Shown piece by piece: positions 12,000 through 22,879 of a DNA stretch of 64,000 nt. The stretch spans positions 344,501 to 408,500 of the forward strand of contig JAMWET010000477.1 of NCBI GenBank assembly GCA_024036415.1, written 5' to 3'. Every line of letters starts with the position of its first letter. The stretch's first letter is position 1. This stretch comes from Prochilodus magdalenae. Taxonomy: Eukaryota; Chordata; Actinopteri; Characiformes; Prochilodontidae. Made by a program: the position numbers and the translations under genes. The notes below the pieces were generated by a model that was not told where the DNA came from, did no database searches, and saw only the letters and a list, made by a program, of their open reading frames with translations.

Positions 12000-14469
12000 T
12001 TAATTTAATTAACACAGTAGAATACCCCAAAATGCTGCACAGTAGAATACCCCCCCACCCCCACCACACCATTCTGTATTTTGGAGCACTGAAGTTATGA
12101 CTACTGAATGACTTACAACATAAAGCAACTTCAGTCATTCATTTCACCACAGCTTAGCTGAAGCAATCCAAAACACAGAGACTTTTTACAAAACACTGAA
12201 ATACTGTTACCCAAAACTAGATGTGTGTTGGCACACAGATGCCATTTCATTCATGGCTACTATTAGCTGTAATAGATTATGAACCTGGCTTTGTAAATAG
12301 TGAAATATTTACATCACTGCTTGTATCTAGGTCAACACAATCCTGATGGCATCGGCTGTTCTGTGTACAAGGGTGTGCAAATGTATTTGTTGCAAACATA
12401 AAACTTATTAACATTAAAACATAGAATTTCCAAGTCAAATATAGTTTGTGACAAAAGTAGATTTTTGGGAAAGTTACTCTCAGTGCATTATAGGCTGCCT
12501 GCAGCTGTTAAATGGAAACACTGAGCGGACAGCAGAGGCTGCTGTGAGGTGTGGTAGAATGGAATTACCTCCACTGGTGTCTTTTCAACACTTGCTAGGG
12601 ATGGTGTCAGCTACAAGACTGAGTAAATCATTGATTGTTATTGGCGATGCAGACTGATACACAGACGCCATGTAAATCAAACTTATTTTGGATTATATAT
12701 TAAGGAAGGAATACAGGGCATGGTTATGACCCTTAAGATCTACAAGGAGCGTCGTATGAAAATAAAATACTCAGGGAATATTATAAACACAAGGACTCTC
12801 CTCACCATGCAGAGATAGCATCTAAGCACCGAACAACAAGGAAAAAGGATCTAGAAGGGTGTAAATCTAGGCGTTCATGCCAACTGGATTATTCATTTGA
12901 CCATTTTTGTTTTTCTTTGTTTCAGCAGCTATGATTTTAAGAAGGAGAGCATGCGTTTGAAGAACTGAAGGAACTGCTTTCAAGTGGTAGACCTACTGAC
13001 AATCATAAATAAACAGGCAGCTTTAAATGAAATGAAACAATCCAAAGAAGAAAATAAAATGTGGTGCAATCACTGTGTAAATGCCCAGCCTGTCCCCTCC
13101 AAATATGTCCTGGTACTGAGTGTACCTGTCTCGCTACCGTCTGTCAGGATTATCTATCTGCAGTCAGCAGCCAGGGAGAGCGCAACCGTGCTGGGAAACA
13201 CAGGGCACACAGTAAATTACAGCGACTAGTGTGGAATACTTTGAACAGAGAGAAATCTGCATGATGCACAACTGAAACCAAAGTGTCAACTAACTTGAAT
13301 GAAAATGGTGATGCATTTAATTTTAAGTGTAGGCAATTCTGATTCAGTCCCGCTTCCCTGATACCACAGTGAATGGATCAGCTGGCAGGAGCCACAGCTA
13401 CAAATAGCTTGCAAAGACTTAATCGCCTCTAGTGGCAGGAACTCATAACTCACTCGGGTCACTTACACTGCTGGTTTCTGGAAGGTTCTCTGTAGTGATT
13501 TGCTACTGTGGCCCTATAACTTCATTATTAATAAAACACAGTTGAACTGAAACATACATCAGAGTTTATTGTGTGTTATAAATGAGCTCAGATTTTTTAA
13601 ATGCCTGCAAAAGCCATTCATTTTTGCTTGTCAGGTTTGATGCAATTAATCTGATTTTATTGGGAATAGGCAACATTAAAAGTGTCAATGTAGAACAACC
13701 ATAATTATTAGATGTAGACTCATTTTCTATCATTTCAGTTTAAACTTGTTTTTGTCTTGTTCTATGGTAATGCATTCTGGTTAACTGCATTTGTGCATGT
13801 GAGTGTGCGTCCTGGATTTACCTATAATTTACCATGTTTTACCAGATCTTATAACATATATAATATATCTACTGTACCAAGCAACATTGAGGAACATATC
13901 CTGCAGCACATGTGCGTAAAGATTAGTTCTTAAGGCCATTCTAAACATTGCTAAACTAATGATGTACAACTGTAGGGTAGTAGGTCACACTTGTTAATCA
14001 GGTATACCGGTTAAAATTTTTAAGGCATTATTTTTTAACTAACCATAACAGTATGCACACAAATGTACATAACATGAAGTACAAACACTGAAAAAACACA
14101 CTTTTGATTCTCTTGTGAGTTAGACCAGTTTACTGTCAAAGGAGCAGATATCAGATTATAATGAATAAATGTCTTCCAGTTTGCAGTGCTTTGCAAATGA
14201 TGATGTGGCATAAAAGCCGAGAGGCTCTGCAGATACTCAGTTACATGGCCTGTAATATTAACAAAACTCCAGATGTAGATTAAAGCTCAAATGTAAGAAA
14301 TGTTCATGTGAGCGACAAATTACTTTTGGACACTGAACATTTAGCATTATTTTTACTTTTTTGTTTACTTCCACCTTAAAGGTGCAGCAGTTACATTCAG
14401 GCGCCTCTGGTAGCCATTTCATACCACTTTTGTCATGCACAGAGAAGCCACTGACTTTACATACACTAG
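12000..14469. other. Non-coding stretch, no gene recognised
   Basis: AT-rich unique-looking DNA. Short repeated phrases such as CAGTAGAATACCCC occur twice near 12018-12050. No frame longer than chance carries a recognisable motif and no splice-flanked exon was found. Confidence 0.5.
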
Positions 14470-15609
14470 CAGGGCTCTAGACTAACTTTAGGCACTGGTT
14501 GCACTGGTGCGCCGTTTTTTCTTAGGTGCACCAGCACCAAATTTAGGTGCATCCAAATTTTCAACCGCATCACATTCGGTACCGCAGTTTTACAAGTTCA
14601 CTTTTTCTTTTCTTTTTTTTAATCGCTGTCCATATAGGCCACATTGTCTTGTAAATGATTAACTAACAATGTGGTCAACATAAAGTTCTTTATTTGAAGC
14701 ACAAAGAAAGGTAGCAGTGCATTTGTCGGGCGTGTAATGTGTTTGATAGATGCATTGTGCTTTTTCAGCGCTTCAATTCGAAATGTATTAGAACCAGTCA
14801 CAAATGCACTACTGCCGGCCATGGTCTTCCCACACTCCTTACAGTCAGTGCAGGCTGTGACTCAGAGTCGATCGTATGTGGCTAGTTATCTGATGCCGTC
14901 TGCAGACCAGGGCTTGACATAACCAGCGGTCTGACACGGAGCCATCAACCTCCCAGGTTATCATTTTCAAACGGATCAGGCCTCAACTTAACATTCTTAA
15001 CCAAAATGTTGTAAATCATTGTTTTCACCGTCTTTCGCCATCCGCGGCTACACCCGCTCTCTTTACCCGACGGGCCTAGGTTGCTCACCGCTCTGTCTGA
15101 CTGCAGTTGTGTCGCATTCGCAACGACGTACACATATACAGGAATATTTGGACCACATACTGAACCGAATCACTTCCTCAGCTGATTCGACTCAGCAGCG
15201 ACCGTGCAGGCCGGCAGGGGAACTGCTGTGTGGTCTGTGAATCACTGAATCACCTGCGAATCTGGTGGCGGAGACTCTCATTGCGAGGGAACTGTGCTTG
15301 CTCAGTGATTCGTTCACTGAACTGACGGCTCCCGTTCACTCACTGATTCGTTTACTGAACGTACTATCACTCAGTGCTGACGGCGTTCCGGGGTCCCGCC
15401 CTTCGCTATCTTTGATTGGTTTAGACCACGAAATGGGCCTAATGCGTGTCTGTTTTAAACCACAGGGAGACTTTCAGAGTCGCGAAGACTTTTTCTTTTT
15501 TTCCCCTCGAACGGCTGGTCGCACTGCTGCGACCTCAGATTTTTTTGTGTCGCACAATTGAGAAATTAGGTCGCATGTGAGACCAAATTGGTCGCACTCT
15601 AGAGCCCTG
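14470..15609 (-). mobile_element. hAT-like element with CAGGGCTCTAGA ends, 1140 bp
   Basis: The termini are CAGGGCTCTAGACT at 14470 and the inverted AGTGCGACC...TCTAGAGCCCTG ending at 15609; the shared inverted end is CAGGGCTCTAGA. The interior is CpG-rich, unlike its neighbours, and includes the terminal phrase GGTCGCACTCTAGAGCCCTG known from fish hAT-like repeats. No matching 8-bp target duplication is visible (TACACTAG left, ATCCTGCA right), so insertion may have been followed by rearrangement. It carries a zinc-finger-like minus-strand frame. Confidence 0.65.
14619..14860 (-). pseudogene. Zinc-finger (ZNF862/BED-like) fragment inside the hAT-like element
   Basis: The minus-strand frame reads CTDCKECGKTMAGSSAFVTG, then SNTFRIEALKKHNASIKH and ends at a stop near 14619. 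The pattern C-x2-C, then ...F-x-x-x-x-L-x-x-H-x5-H, looks like the zinc finger of ZNF862-like or hAT transposase-derived proteins. Only this domain is present and no DDE/hATC domain was found. The frame is about 80 codons, so it is a captured or residual exon of the element. Confidence 0.45.
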
Positions 15610-15780
15610 ATCCTGCAAGAGGAATGGCTTAAACTCCCTCTGACCACTGTGCAGGACTTGTATATGTCATTCCCAAGACCAACTGACGCTGTATTGGCCG
15701 CAAAAGGAGGCCCTACACCATACTAATAAATGATTGTGGTCTAAAACCAGGTGTTTCAGTTTCATTGTCCAACCCTGTAC
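15610..15780 (+). pseudogene. Tc1-like transposase, C-terminal fragment
   Basis: The plus frame starting immediately after the hAT-like element reads LQEEWLKLPLTTVQDLYMSF, then PRPTDAVLAAKGGPTPY and a stop TAA near 15725. This is the standard C terminus of Tc1-like transposases. It is followed by a terminal-repeat-like GTTTCAGTTTCATTGTCCAA. The N-terminal 300 residues are absent on the other side of the hAT-like element. Confidence 0.75.
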
Positions 15781-16404
15781 TTCAATCTTTAATACCCATT
15801 TTATATACAAGGAATTTGGAAAACTACCAAGCTAACAGTGCTCGCTACAGGGCATTAAAATGGAAGAAAATAAAACTGTTAAATTATATTATATTATATA
15901 TTATATATTATATTAATTGAATGAATTCATATCAGTCCATTAGAGGGTGAATAGCTAGTCACAGTTTTAAGGTTGTTCTATTCAGAGGCCAAATAAACAA
16001 CACAGATGAAACTAGTTTTGCACAATCTGAAAATCCTTAAAGAAAATATTAACGTAGTGTCCGCAAGGGCCTCTAATATGGGCTGACTTGGACATTGGCA
16101 CATGAAGAGCATGAAGAGCCGCCTCATTCAGAAGCTGAAACATTTAGAAACTAAAAAACCCTTTGCATGTTTAGTTTCCAGTTTGAGCTGCTTCTGGAGA
16201 AGCTACTAGTGTCCATGACAAAGCAAAATACCTTTTGGCATCAGTGGTAAACCGTATTAGTCATCTTAGTTATCGCGGCGCTGCCAGCGGAGAAAGCTGT
16301 GATTGGTTAAGCGGGTTCATGTCCCTTTCAGAAGTCACAAAATATTGGACACAGTGTTAAATTAAATAGCATCATATTGTGCAGACAGTGTGTGACTTGA
16401 GTAC

Positions 16405-16425
16405 TGTGTGTGTGTGTGTGTGTGT
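16405..16425 (+). repeat. (TG)n tract forming the polypyrimidine-poor lead-in to kinase exon a
   Basis: Ten TG units lie just ahead of the acceptor TTTGGGTTTAG. UG-rich tracts next to exons can bind CELF or TDP-43-type splicing factors; whether this matters here is unknown. Confidence 0.8.
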
Positions 16426-16435
16426 TTGGGTTTAG

Positions 16436-16552
16436 ACTCCAGAGAAGCGTAGTCATAATGGATACACTAACCTACCTGATGTTGTTCAGCCATCACACTC
16501 CCCCACTGACTCTGCTTCTCATTCATCTCCGGGGAAGGACTCCACCTACGAT
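16436..16552 (+). CDS. mink1: MINK1/TNIK-type kinase, linker exon (fragment exon a)
   Basis: This exon is 39 codons in phase 0, bounded by a TTTAG acceptor (after a TG tract) and a GTGAGT donor. It contains HNGYTNLPDVVQPSHSPT, a hallmark of the linker between kinase and CNH domains in the MINK1/TNIK/MAP4K4 family. These are germinal-centre-kinase Ste20 kinases that signal to JNK and Wnt pathways and to the cytoskeleton. The start of the exon (TPEKRS) is less conserved. The following exon in the same frame confirms the call. No upstream exon (kinase domain or proline-rich linker) was found between 1 and 16435. Confidence 0.85.
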
Positions 16553-16734
16553 GTGAGTGGCATTTTGCCTGTATAGCGTAGACCATGCTGGGCAACCCTA
16601 AAGAAAAATATTTTATTATTTTATTTATTTATTTATTTATTTATTTATTTTTTTTTGCAAAATGCATCTGAATGTCGTGTAATTTGATTTGTTTTATTAA
16701 CACTTATATTCATACCCTCTTATATACATTTCAG

Positions 16735-16846
16735 TATCAGTCCAGGGGATTGGTCAAGGCCTCTGGGAAATCTTCCTTCACCACTTTTGTGGATCTTGGA
16801 ATGTACCAACCGTCAGGAGGGACAGGGGAATCCATCTCAGTGGGAG
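16735..16846 (+). CDS. mink1: MINK1/TNIK-type kinase, linker exon (fragment exon b)
   Basis: The acceptor is TTTCAG and the exon opens with YQSRGLVKASGKSSFTTFVD, then a GMYQ-type segment followed by a Gly/Ser-rich stretch. The family segment YQSRGLVKAxGKSSFTxFVDLGxYQ is unmistakable. The Ser at GLVKAS and Thr-Thr at FTTF fit MINK1 better than TNIK as I remember them. The exon is 37 codons plus one base (phase 1). The donor GTTTGT is weak but keeps G at +5, and it runs into a (GTT)n stretch. The in-frame stop sits downstream at 16924, inside the intron. Confidence 0.83.
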
Positions 16847-16964
16847 GTTTGTTGTTGTTGTTAATATTAGTATTAACATTTACCCTAATGATATTATTAG
16901 AAGTATTAATTATTAATACATTCTAAAACTAAATCTTGTGTATAAATGGCTGACTTTACAGAGC

Positions 16965-17172
16965 AGTACTTTTTGGATAATAGTAACAGTAGCAATGCGG
17001 TATATGGCAAAAAATCTAACATCACGATATTTTCTTGATACACAATTTACATCACAATAAATATTGCAAAAATATTTGCTGTGGCTTGGTAAGTTGGAAA
17101 AGAGAAAAAGGAATTATCATAATTGCGTGATTTATTGCAGTAACGATAATTATCATATTGCCCTACTCATAG
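16965..17172. repeat. Decayed transposon-like repeat in the exon b/c intron
   Basis: AT-rich sequence with CACGATATTTTCTTGATAC and ATCACAATAAATATTGC, ending in ATATTGCCCTACTC. It resembles the widespread fish repeats of hAT type that end in a GCCCTAC-like terminus. It lies wholly within the intron and does not disturb either splice site. Family placement is an inference. Confidence 0.4.
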
Positions 17173-17258
17173 TCCTAGGCCTTATAGGGTTTACATCTTC
17201 CTGTATGTCTTTGTAAGCACTCTGTTCTCCTCTCGCCTAAATTTCTCGTTCTTGGCAG

Positions 17259-17414
17259 GTTTGGGTTCTCGGTTTGATCAACTGAAGCTGGAGGTGCGAA
17301 AAGGCTCCATGGTTAACGTGAACCCCACAAACACTCGGCCCGTCAGCGACACCCCAGAAATCCGCAAATACAAGAAGAAGTTCAACTCTGAGATCCTCTG
17401 TGCTGCACTTTGGG
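17259..17414 (+). CDS. mink1: MINK1/TNIK-type kinase, CNH-domain entry exon (fragment exon c)
   Basis: The acceptor is TTGGCAG. With the carried-over G, the frame reads [20 protein letters not shown], then [20 protein letters not shown] and [12 protein letters not shown]. This is the strongly conserved entry to the CNH (citron homology) domain, which binds small GTPases and partner proteins. The exon is 156 bases and keeps phase 1 to phase 1. The donor is GTACGA. Changes from the usual family sequence are mild (KYKKKF for KYKKRF; SMVN for SVVN), so the reading frame has been maintained or the copy is young. Confidence 0.9.
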
Positions 17415-17547
17415 GTACGAGTTGTTGTGGTTTGTTGTGTTTGTTGTTTACACGACGTGTGTAGAAGCGAAGAGTGGTTGGTCTAAAGGGGTTTTAAACG
17501 AGTGTGTGGGTGATCTCATTCTGAGAAGACCTTTAATGTGTTTGCAG

Positions 17548-17691
17548 GTGTAAACTTACTGGTAGGGACCGAGAATGGTCTGAAGCTGTTGGACCGCAGT
17601 GGGCAGGGCAAAGTCTATCCACTCATTAACTCCCGCAGATTTCAGCAGATGGACGTGCTGGAGGGACTTAACCTGCTCATCACCATATCAG
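17548..17691 (+). CDS. mink1: MINK1/TNIK-type kinase, CNH-domain exon (fragment exon d, last seen)
   Basis: The acceptor is TTTGCAG, and the exon continues exon c in frame: [20 protein letters not shown], then [20 protein letters not shown] and LNLLITISG. The exon is 144 bases, phase 1 to phase 1, with donor GTTGGT. PLIN favours MINK1 or MAP4K4 over TNIK (GLIG). Two changes from the usual family sequence are GLKLL for GLMLL and NSRRF for NRRRF. The next exon should begin with a KxNKLRVYYLSWLRNKI motif, and none was found downstream to 30 kb. A purine minisatellite starts about 15 bases after the donor. Confidence 0.9.
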
Positions 17692-17703
17692 GTTGGTAAT
17701 AGA

Positions 17704-18032
17704 GATGTAGACAAAAGACAAAGAAAGGACAAGACAAGACAAAGAAAGGACAAGACAAAGAATAGACAGGACAAGACAAAGAAAGGACAAGACAAGACAA
17801 TTATAGAACTCAGACAAGACATCATATGAAGATCTAACACCTGTTAAAGAAGGATCAGCTGACAAGACAAAATTAATAATATAGTACCAAGACAAAGAAT
17901 CTTTACGACAACTGCATAAAAGTTTCTAGAGGACAAGACAAAGATAGTGACAAGACTTTACACAAGACAAGGTAAAGAACAGGACAAGACATAGAGAAAA
18001 GACAAATACAAGACAAAGAAAGGACAAGAAGT
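17704..18032 (+). repeat. Purine-rich GACAAGACAAAGAAAG minisatellite
   Basis: Degenerate tandem copies of a roughly 15-16-base unit related to GACAAGACAAAGAAAG. They are dense from 17709 to 17822 and sparser to 18030. The plus strand is almost purely A, G and C with very little T, so one strand is strongly purine-biased. Open frames across it are by-products of the repeat. Confidence 0.8.
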
Positions 18033-18689
18033 GGGTCGAGCCTGCACTTGCTGAATAGGCTACCCAAACAGGCATGGCATGTAAGGACACAAATTACAAA
18101 AATAGAAAAAAAGTGTTTCTCAATTGCATGAATATTATCAGGCACTAGCGAAGCGCGATCAAAAGGTGGCATTTCTGAAAAAGTGAGGAGTGGGTGTCTT
18201 TAGTTTAGGTTTAGAGAAGCAACGAGTGAGGACCTTTTTCCACATGTTCCACTAAAATAAAGCCTGGGAGTTTTAGGTAGCTAGCATAAATAGCATATGC
18301 CTAATGCTAATTCACAACACTGAGCTCTCAGGCCTGGAGGATGTGGTGGTGATAAGCTGCTGTCCATCAACAGAGTGACTCCTGGGTGCATGTCATTCAT
18401 GGCAGGCTGCTAAGGAGCTGGAGTTCTGCCCTGCAATCCCTCCTTACTCAAGACGCCACACTAATCTAGCCATCTCTGTACTTTCCTCGAAAACCTAGTG
18501 TAGCGTAGACTTTTTAATCCATTTCAACAAAAATTCATTTGTGTTTAATAATCATAATACACAGAGATATTTCATACAGTAACATAAATAAAAGTTGTTT
18601 CTCTGTACTGCCTCTAGCAGTGTCCTGCAAAAAAAAAACAATAAAAACAATTAGGCTGTTATCAAATGTTCCAGAAGTCATTTCTTGGG

Positions 18690-18943
18690 GCGTTGATTCA
18701 TTCATAAAGATCTAAACTGAGGCATCAAATTGTTTTTGGAAGAATTAAATAAATCTGTGGGGAAATTTTGAGACTGGTTGATGCACTGAATCATTTGATA
18801 AGAAACCAAATCAATTCATGGTACAAATTTGATATTTTTGTGGTGCCCTGAATCTGTTTCTAAAATGATGTGGTGAATTTTGGGATTTTATGATACGCCG
18901 AATCATAATCTAATGTTATGGGGTAAAAGATTTACAGCCCTAG
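18690..18943. repeat. Decayed hAT-like repeat
   Basis: Repeated GAATCATTTGAT/GAATCATAATC motifs, ending in GATTTACAGCCCTAG. Fish hAT-type repeats carry arrays of CGATTCA and an AGCCCTAG terminus. Non-coding. Confidence 0.4.
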
Positions 18944-19199
18944 TTAACATGCTGGATTTCAGGGCTTTAAAAGGAAAGGCATACTGCCATTAGACACACA
19001 CGCAGGCTTCCCTGCAAGCTAAGGGATGCCAAAGAGCCTCTCAGCCCAGAGTATCTAATTAAGAACAGGATTTTTATGACTAAATTCATTTTCTCCAGAG
19101 GAACGTGCGCGTGTGCACGCCACTGCAAGCAGCTAAACTGAGCAACACAGAGCGTTCTGTTTACCAATAATAAACGTCTCCTGCTGCAGGTGTACTTTT

Positions 19200-20719
19200 A
19201 TGTATGTGTGTGTTTGTGTCTTGCAGCATAAGCCTGTGAGTGGACAGAGCGGAAACTCCACTGAGTCACCTGTCTTACTTTACAAAACAAACATCTCACG
19301 CCAAAAAAAAACCCAAATACTATTGGCACGAATATATCAACCAGATCCGTCAACAGCAATAACAGTAAAATAAAAACATGCATTTGCTTCCATCTTACAT
19401 CAAATTCAGCTAAACCAAACTAAGATTCCCTTCTAGATTTAAAGACAGTTTAGAGTGAGAGTTTAGTTAAAATTCCATTTTAGTCTCCCCCACCAAAATT
19501 CAGTCCCTCAGTGAGTCTTCATCAGTGGAGTCATACCCCACCAAATAGCATCAGGCTAACTACATGGCTAAAGCACCACACACTCTGCTCATATCATAAG
19601 AAGTTGCTACAGACCTTCTGATGTGGTTTCCGAGGCTGCATGGTATCAACATGGATCGCTGCTGCTGTTTTTGGCTATGCGACATACTGTTAGCCATTTT
19701 TATAGCTATAGTATGTCATACATTTAGGCATGGTGCTAACTGGTGGGGTTTCCATTACTTATCAGCTACATCAGCTCCTGAGTCCAGTCCTGATTTGTGC
19801 AGCATATTGACTTTTTAGCGTGTCTTAAAGCACACTTTTATAGTCAGACAATACAGATATATAATTTCATGTTAAAGTACATGACTCATTTCTTCTGTAA
19901 AGCTGTTCCTGTGCATTTCAAGCCCCTTCCCTGTGCCTGCAACCCCTTCACTACTGAAGACAATCCTAAGGCCATACTACAGACACACTAAGTTCAGTAA
20001 AAAAAAACAAAAAAAAAAAAAACAAACCATATTTCAGATTATTACATATTCTAAAGTCATATTACATAAATAAACTGCTTCTTATCTTATCAGCATCTTA
20101 TCTCTGGTTACCAAAGACATAACTACTCGATCAAGGTCTGTATTCAATTACAACCAGCCAGTTGTGGAGGTAACAACTTGGAGGTAAGTGGTGGTCTGCC
20201 TTATGTAAAGTATAGTGTGGTGGTCTAGCTAAAAGTATGATCCCTCTAGCAATAATGGAACAAGAAGGCAACCACGTACTCATTTTCCTTGTACATGTTA
20301 AAGGGAAGCCTGTGAGTGCACATTTAATCATACTCTCACACATGAAGCTTTGACTTACAACTGAACCTTTAGCCCACTGTGTGGAAAATACAGATATATA
20401 TATATATAGATATATTGCGTATCACCATTCATTCTAAAAATACTGAGACTTGATTTTTCATACATAATTCCCAGGTCTAGTGCAAATATAGCTCAGTGTG
20501 CTCTGATAAGAATGCTAACTGCCAGTTCTGTTGTGTCAGCTAATGACACCAACAATGGCTAGAGAGGGAGAGCACATGAGAGAGCAAGGCCAATTATGTT
20601 TTTGGACTCACAGCCACAGCCAGGATGGCTGCTGGATCAGACAGAACACTTAATGCAGACATACAGAACAACAGCGAGCAAAAACACAAATCATCTCACA
20701 TGTTTACTGTAAGATAATC

Positions 20720-20765
<46 letters not shown>

Positions 20766-22132
20766 ATAAATCAAACGTGAAAATAATGTGAGGCCTCAGA
20801 TCACTCTAGATCTAGATGGAAAGATCAACTTGTTCTCTCTTACGTTCACTCTCATTCACTTGGGAACTTAATTAACCTGAAAATAAACCCAGCTCAGAGA
20901 GAGAGAGAGAGAGAGAGGAGCAAGAGAGCGAGAAAATCCCCCTCCCACTTCTTTTCCTTCACTCTTTGCCTCCTCTCTCTGTCCTTGACTCTCCCCCTCT
21001 CTCTGCAGGAGTAATGATACTGTGCATTTGGCTCAGTGCTGCTGAGTCACTGTGAGGCTGTGATTAGTGTCCTACGTCTATTCCCACAATGCAATGGGGC
21101 AGGGCCTCCTGTCGGCAGAAAGTTGGACACTGGTCATTACAGTCATTATAGTGCTCTTTGGCTTTATCTGATACAAAGTCACGCCAACACAGGCTTGTTT
21201 TTCTTTTACCTTGTCTGGACATGGCATCACGTACATATACGTATTTATATGTAATAATTTGTCCTATTTGAATTAAGTACACACTTATGATACCTACAAT
21301 AATAATATAAGTCATACGCATTATATTCAAGTTTCTAATTATAATAAGAATTTTCTAGCTGCATCTAAAAATGTAACCCAAATCTTGACTACAGGCACCA
21401 AAATACATTCTTCTGCTCTTTTGGTTAAACAGCACTTTGCAAAGTCAGGAGCTGGCCCTGTACGTAGCCCTATTTTCTCTAGGTTTATTTCACGTCAGGA
21501 CACTATTGGTACTAAAAAATGACTAACAATTGAATGTTTGTGCACAAACATTTTACAAGTAAGCGTGTAGATAGCTGTTGCTAGCTTTTGATAACCTAAT
21601 CGGGTTTACATAGTAATTTCACTTGGTTATTATGTTATTCCATTTAGTTTCTATGGTGTCTTTGGTGTCTATGAAGAAACACTGTGCAAAATCTGCAGGA
21701 GGAGCAGCAAAGACGTTTTCCCATAGAAAAAAAGAGAGTAGAAGAGTAAATCAGAACAAAGCCTAATCAGCTGACTTTTTAAATTCCAACTTAATCAGAA
21801 AGTTTAAGAGTCCAAATCGAACAAGATGAACAGCTCAGAGGCATCAGCCTAATTTGGACCAAGAGAGTTTCTCGTTTCTCAGCACAGCAGTGGAGTTGGC
21901 CAGAAACATTGACCCAGACACACAAACCAGCTACCTGTTCACAGCATGGCTACCAACACTCTCCAAACACCAGTATGTGTGTGTGTGTGTGTGTGTGTCT
22001 TTTCTGCAGTGGGTGGTGCCCAGAATGTGTAGTAAGGCCACCTGAATAAAACATCATCCTGCAGCCTGCAGAGCAGGATCTGATACACAACTGAGATCAG
22101 AGAGGGGAGGCAGAGAGAGAGAGGGCACGCGC

Positions 22133-22170
<38 letters not shown>

Positions 22171-22870
22171 AATGGAGAGAATGGAGCATGATAGATAGAG
22201 TGACAGTTATTTCAGACGTTTTACAGTCAACAGGAATATAACAATAAACAGGAATAGCACTATTAAGCCCTGAGGTCCTCTCAGGGCACACACATACTTG
22301 TGTACACATTACTGACAGAAGAATCAAACGGTAAGTCTAGTCTCTTTCTGGGACGCCCGAGCCAGCATTTCATATTTAACACTTCAAAATAAAGCACACA
22401 TTTTTAGCCATACACTAAGAAAGTGCTTCAGGTTTAGTCTCAATTAATCTTACAGTTCAATCAAGGCTCTCCCCCAGCAACAAGCTCAGCAAATAGAATT
22501 TCATTATCAACATAAAGCCATGGTCATGAATGGCAACTTCCCTGTTTTCTGTGTGAGGGTGGGGGAAGTCAGGCAACGTCTACCGGTCCTGATATGGGGT
22601 GTTTAGAGGGAATATATAGTTCAGTACACATTCCCTCTTGGTTAATGTTTGCTGGCTTACATGTTAGTGTTTTGCAACTGAGAGTAATAAAAGCCTGGCT
22701 GAGGAACATTTACATTTTTTCTGTCAGACACCTCTGTGAATTCCTTCTGGTCAATATAGATTTAAGGAAGAAAGCACCTGGAAGACTCAGAAACAGCTGA
22801 GAAATTGAGATATATTTATAACAGTGCACCAAATACAGCTCTGACCTCCCTATGTAGTGATCTGGTCTCT
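19200..22870. other. Non-coding stretch with simple repeats, no gene recognised
   Basis: Contains an (ATCT)n array at 20719-20766, GA-rich tracts at 20896-20918 and 22120-22170, and a (TG)n tract at 21975-21998. No exon with splice sites or recognisable protein motif was found on either strand. Confidence 0.5.
20719..20766 (+). repeat. (ATCT)12 microsatellite
   Basis: Near-perfect tetranucleotide array, likely polymorphic. Confidence 0.95.
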
Positions 22871-22879
22871 GATCTAAAC

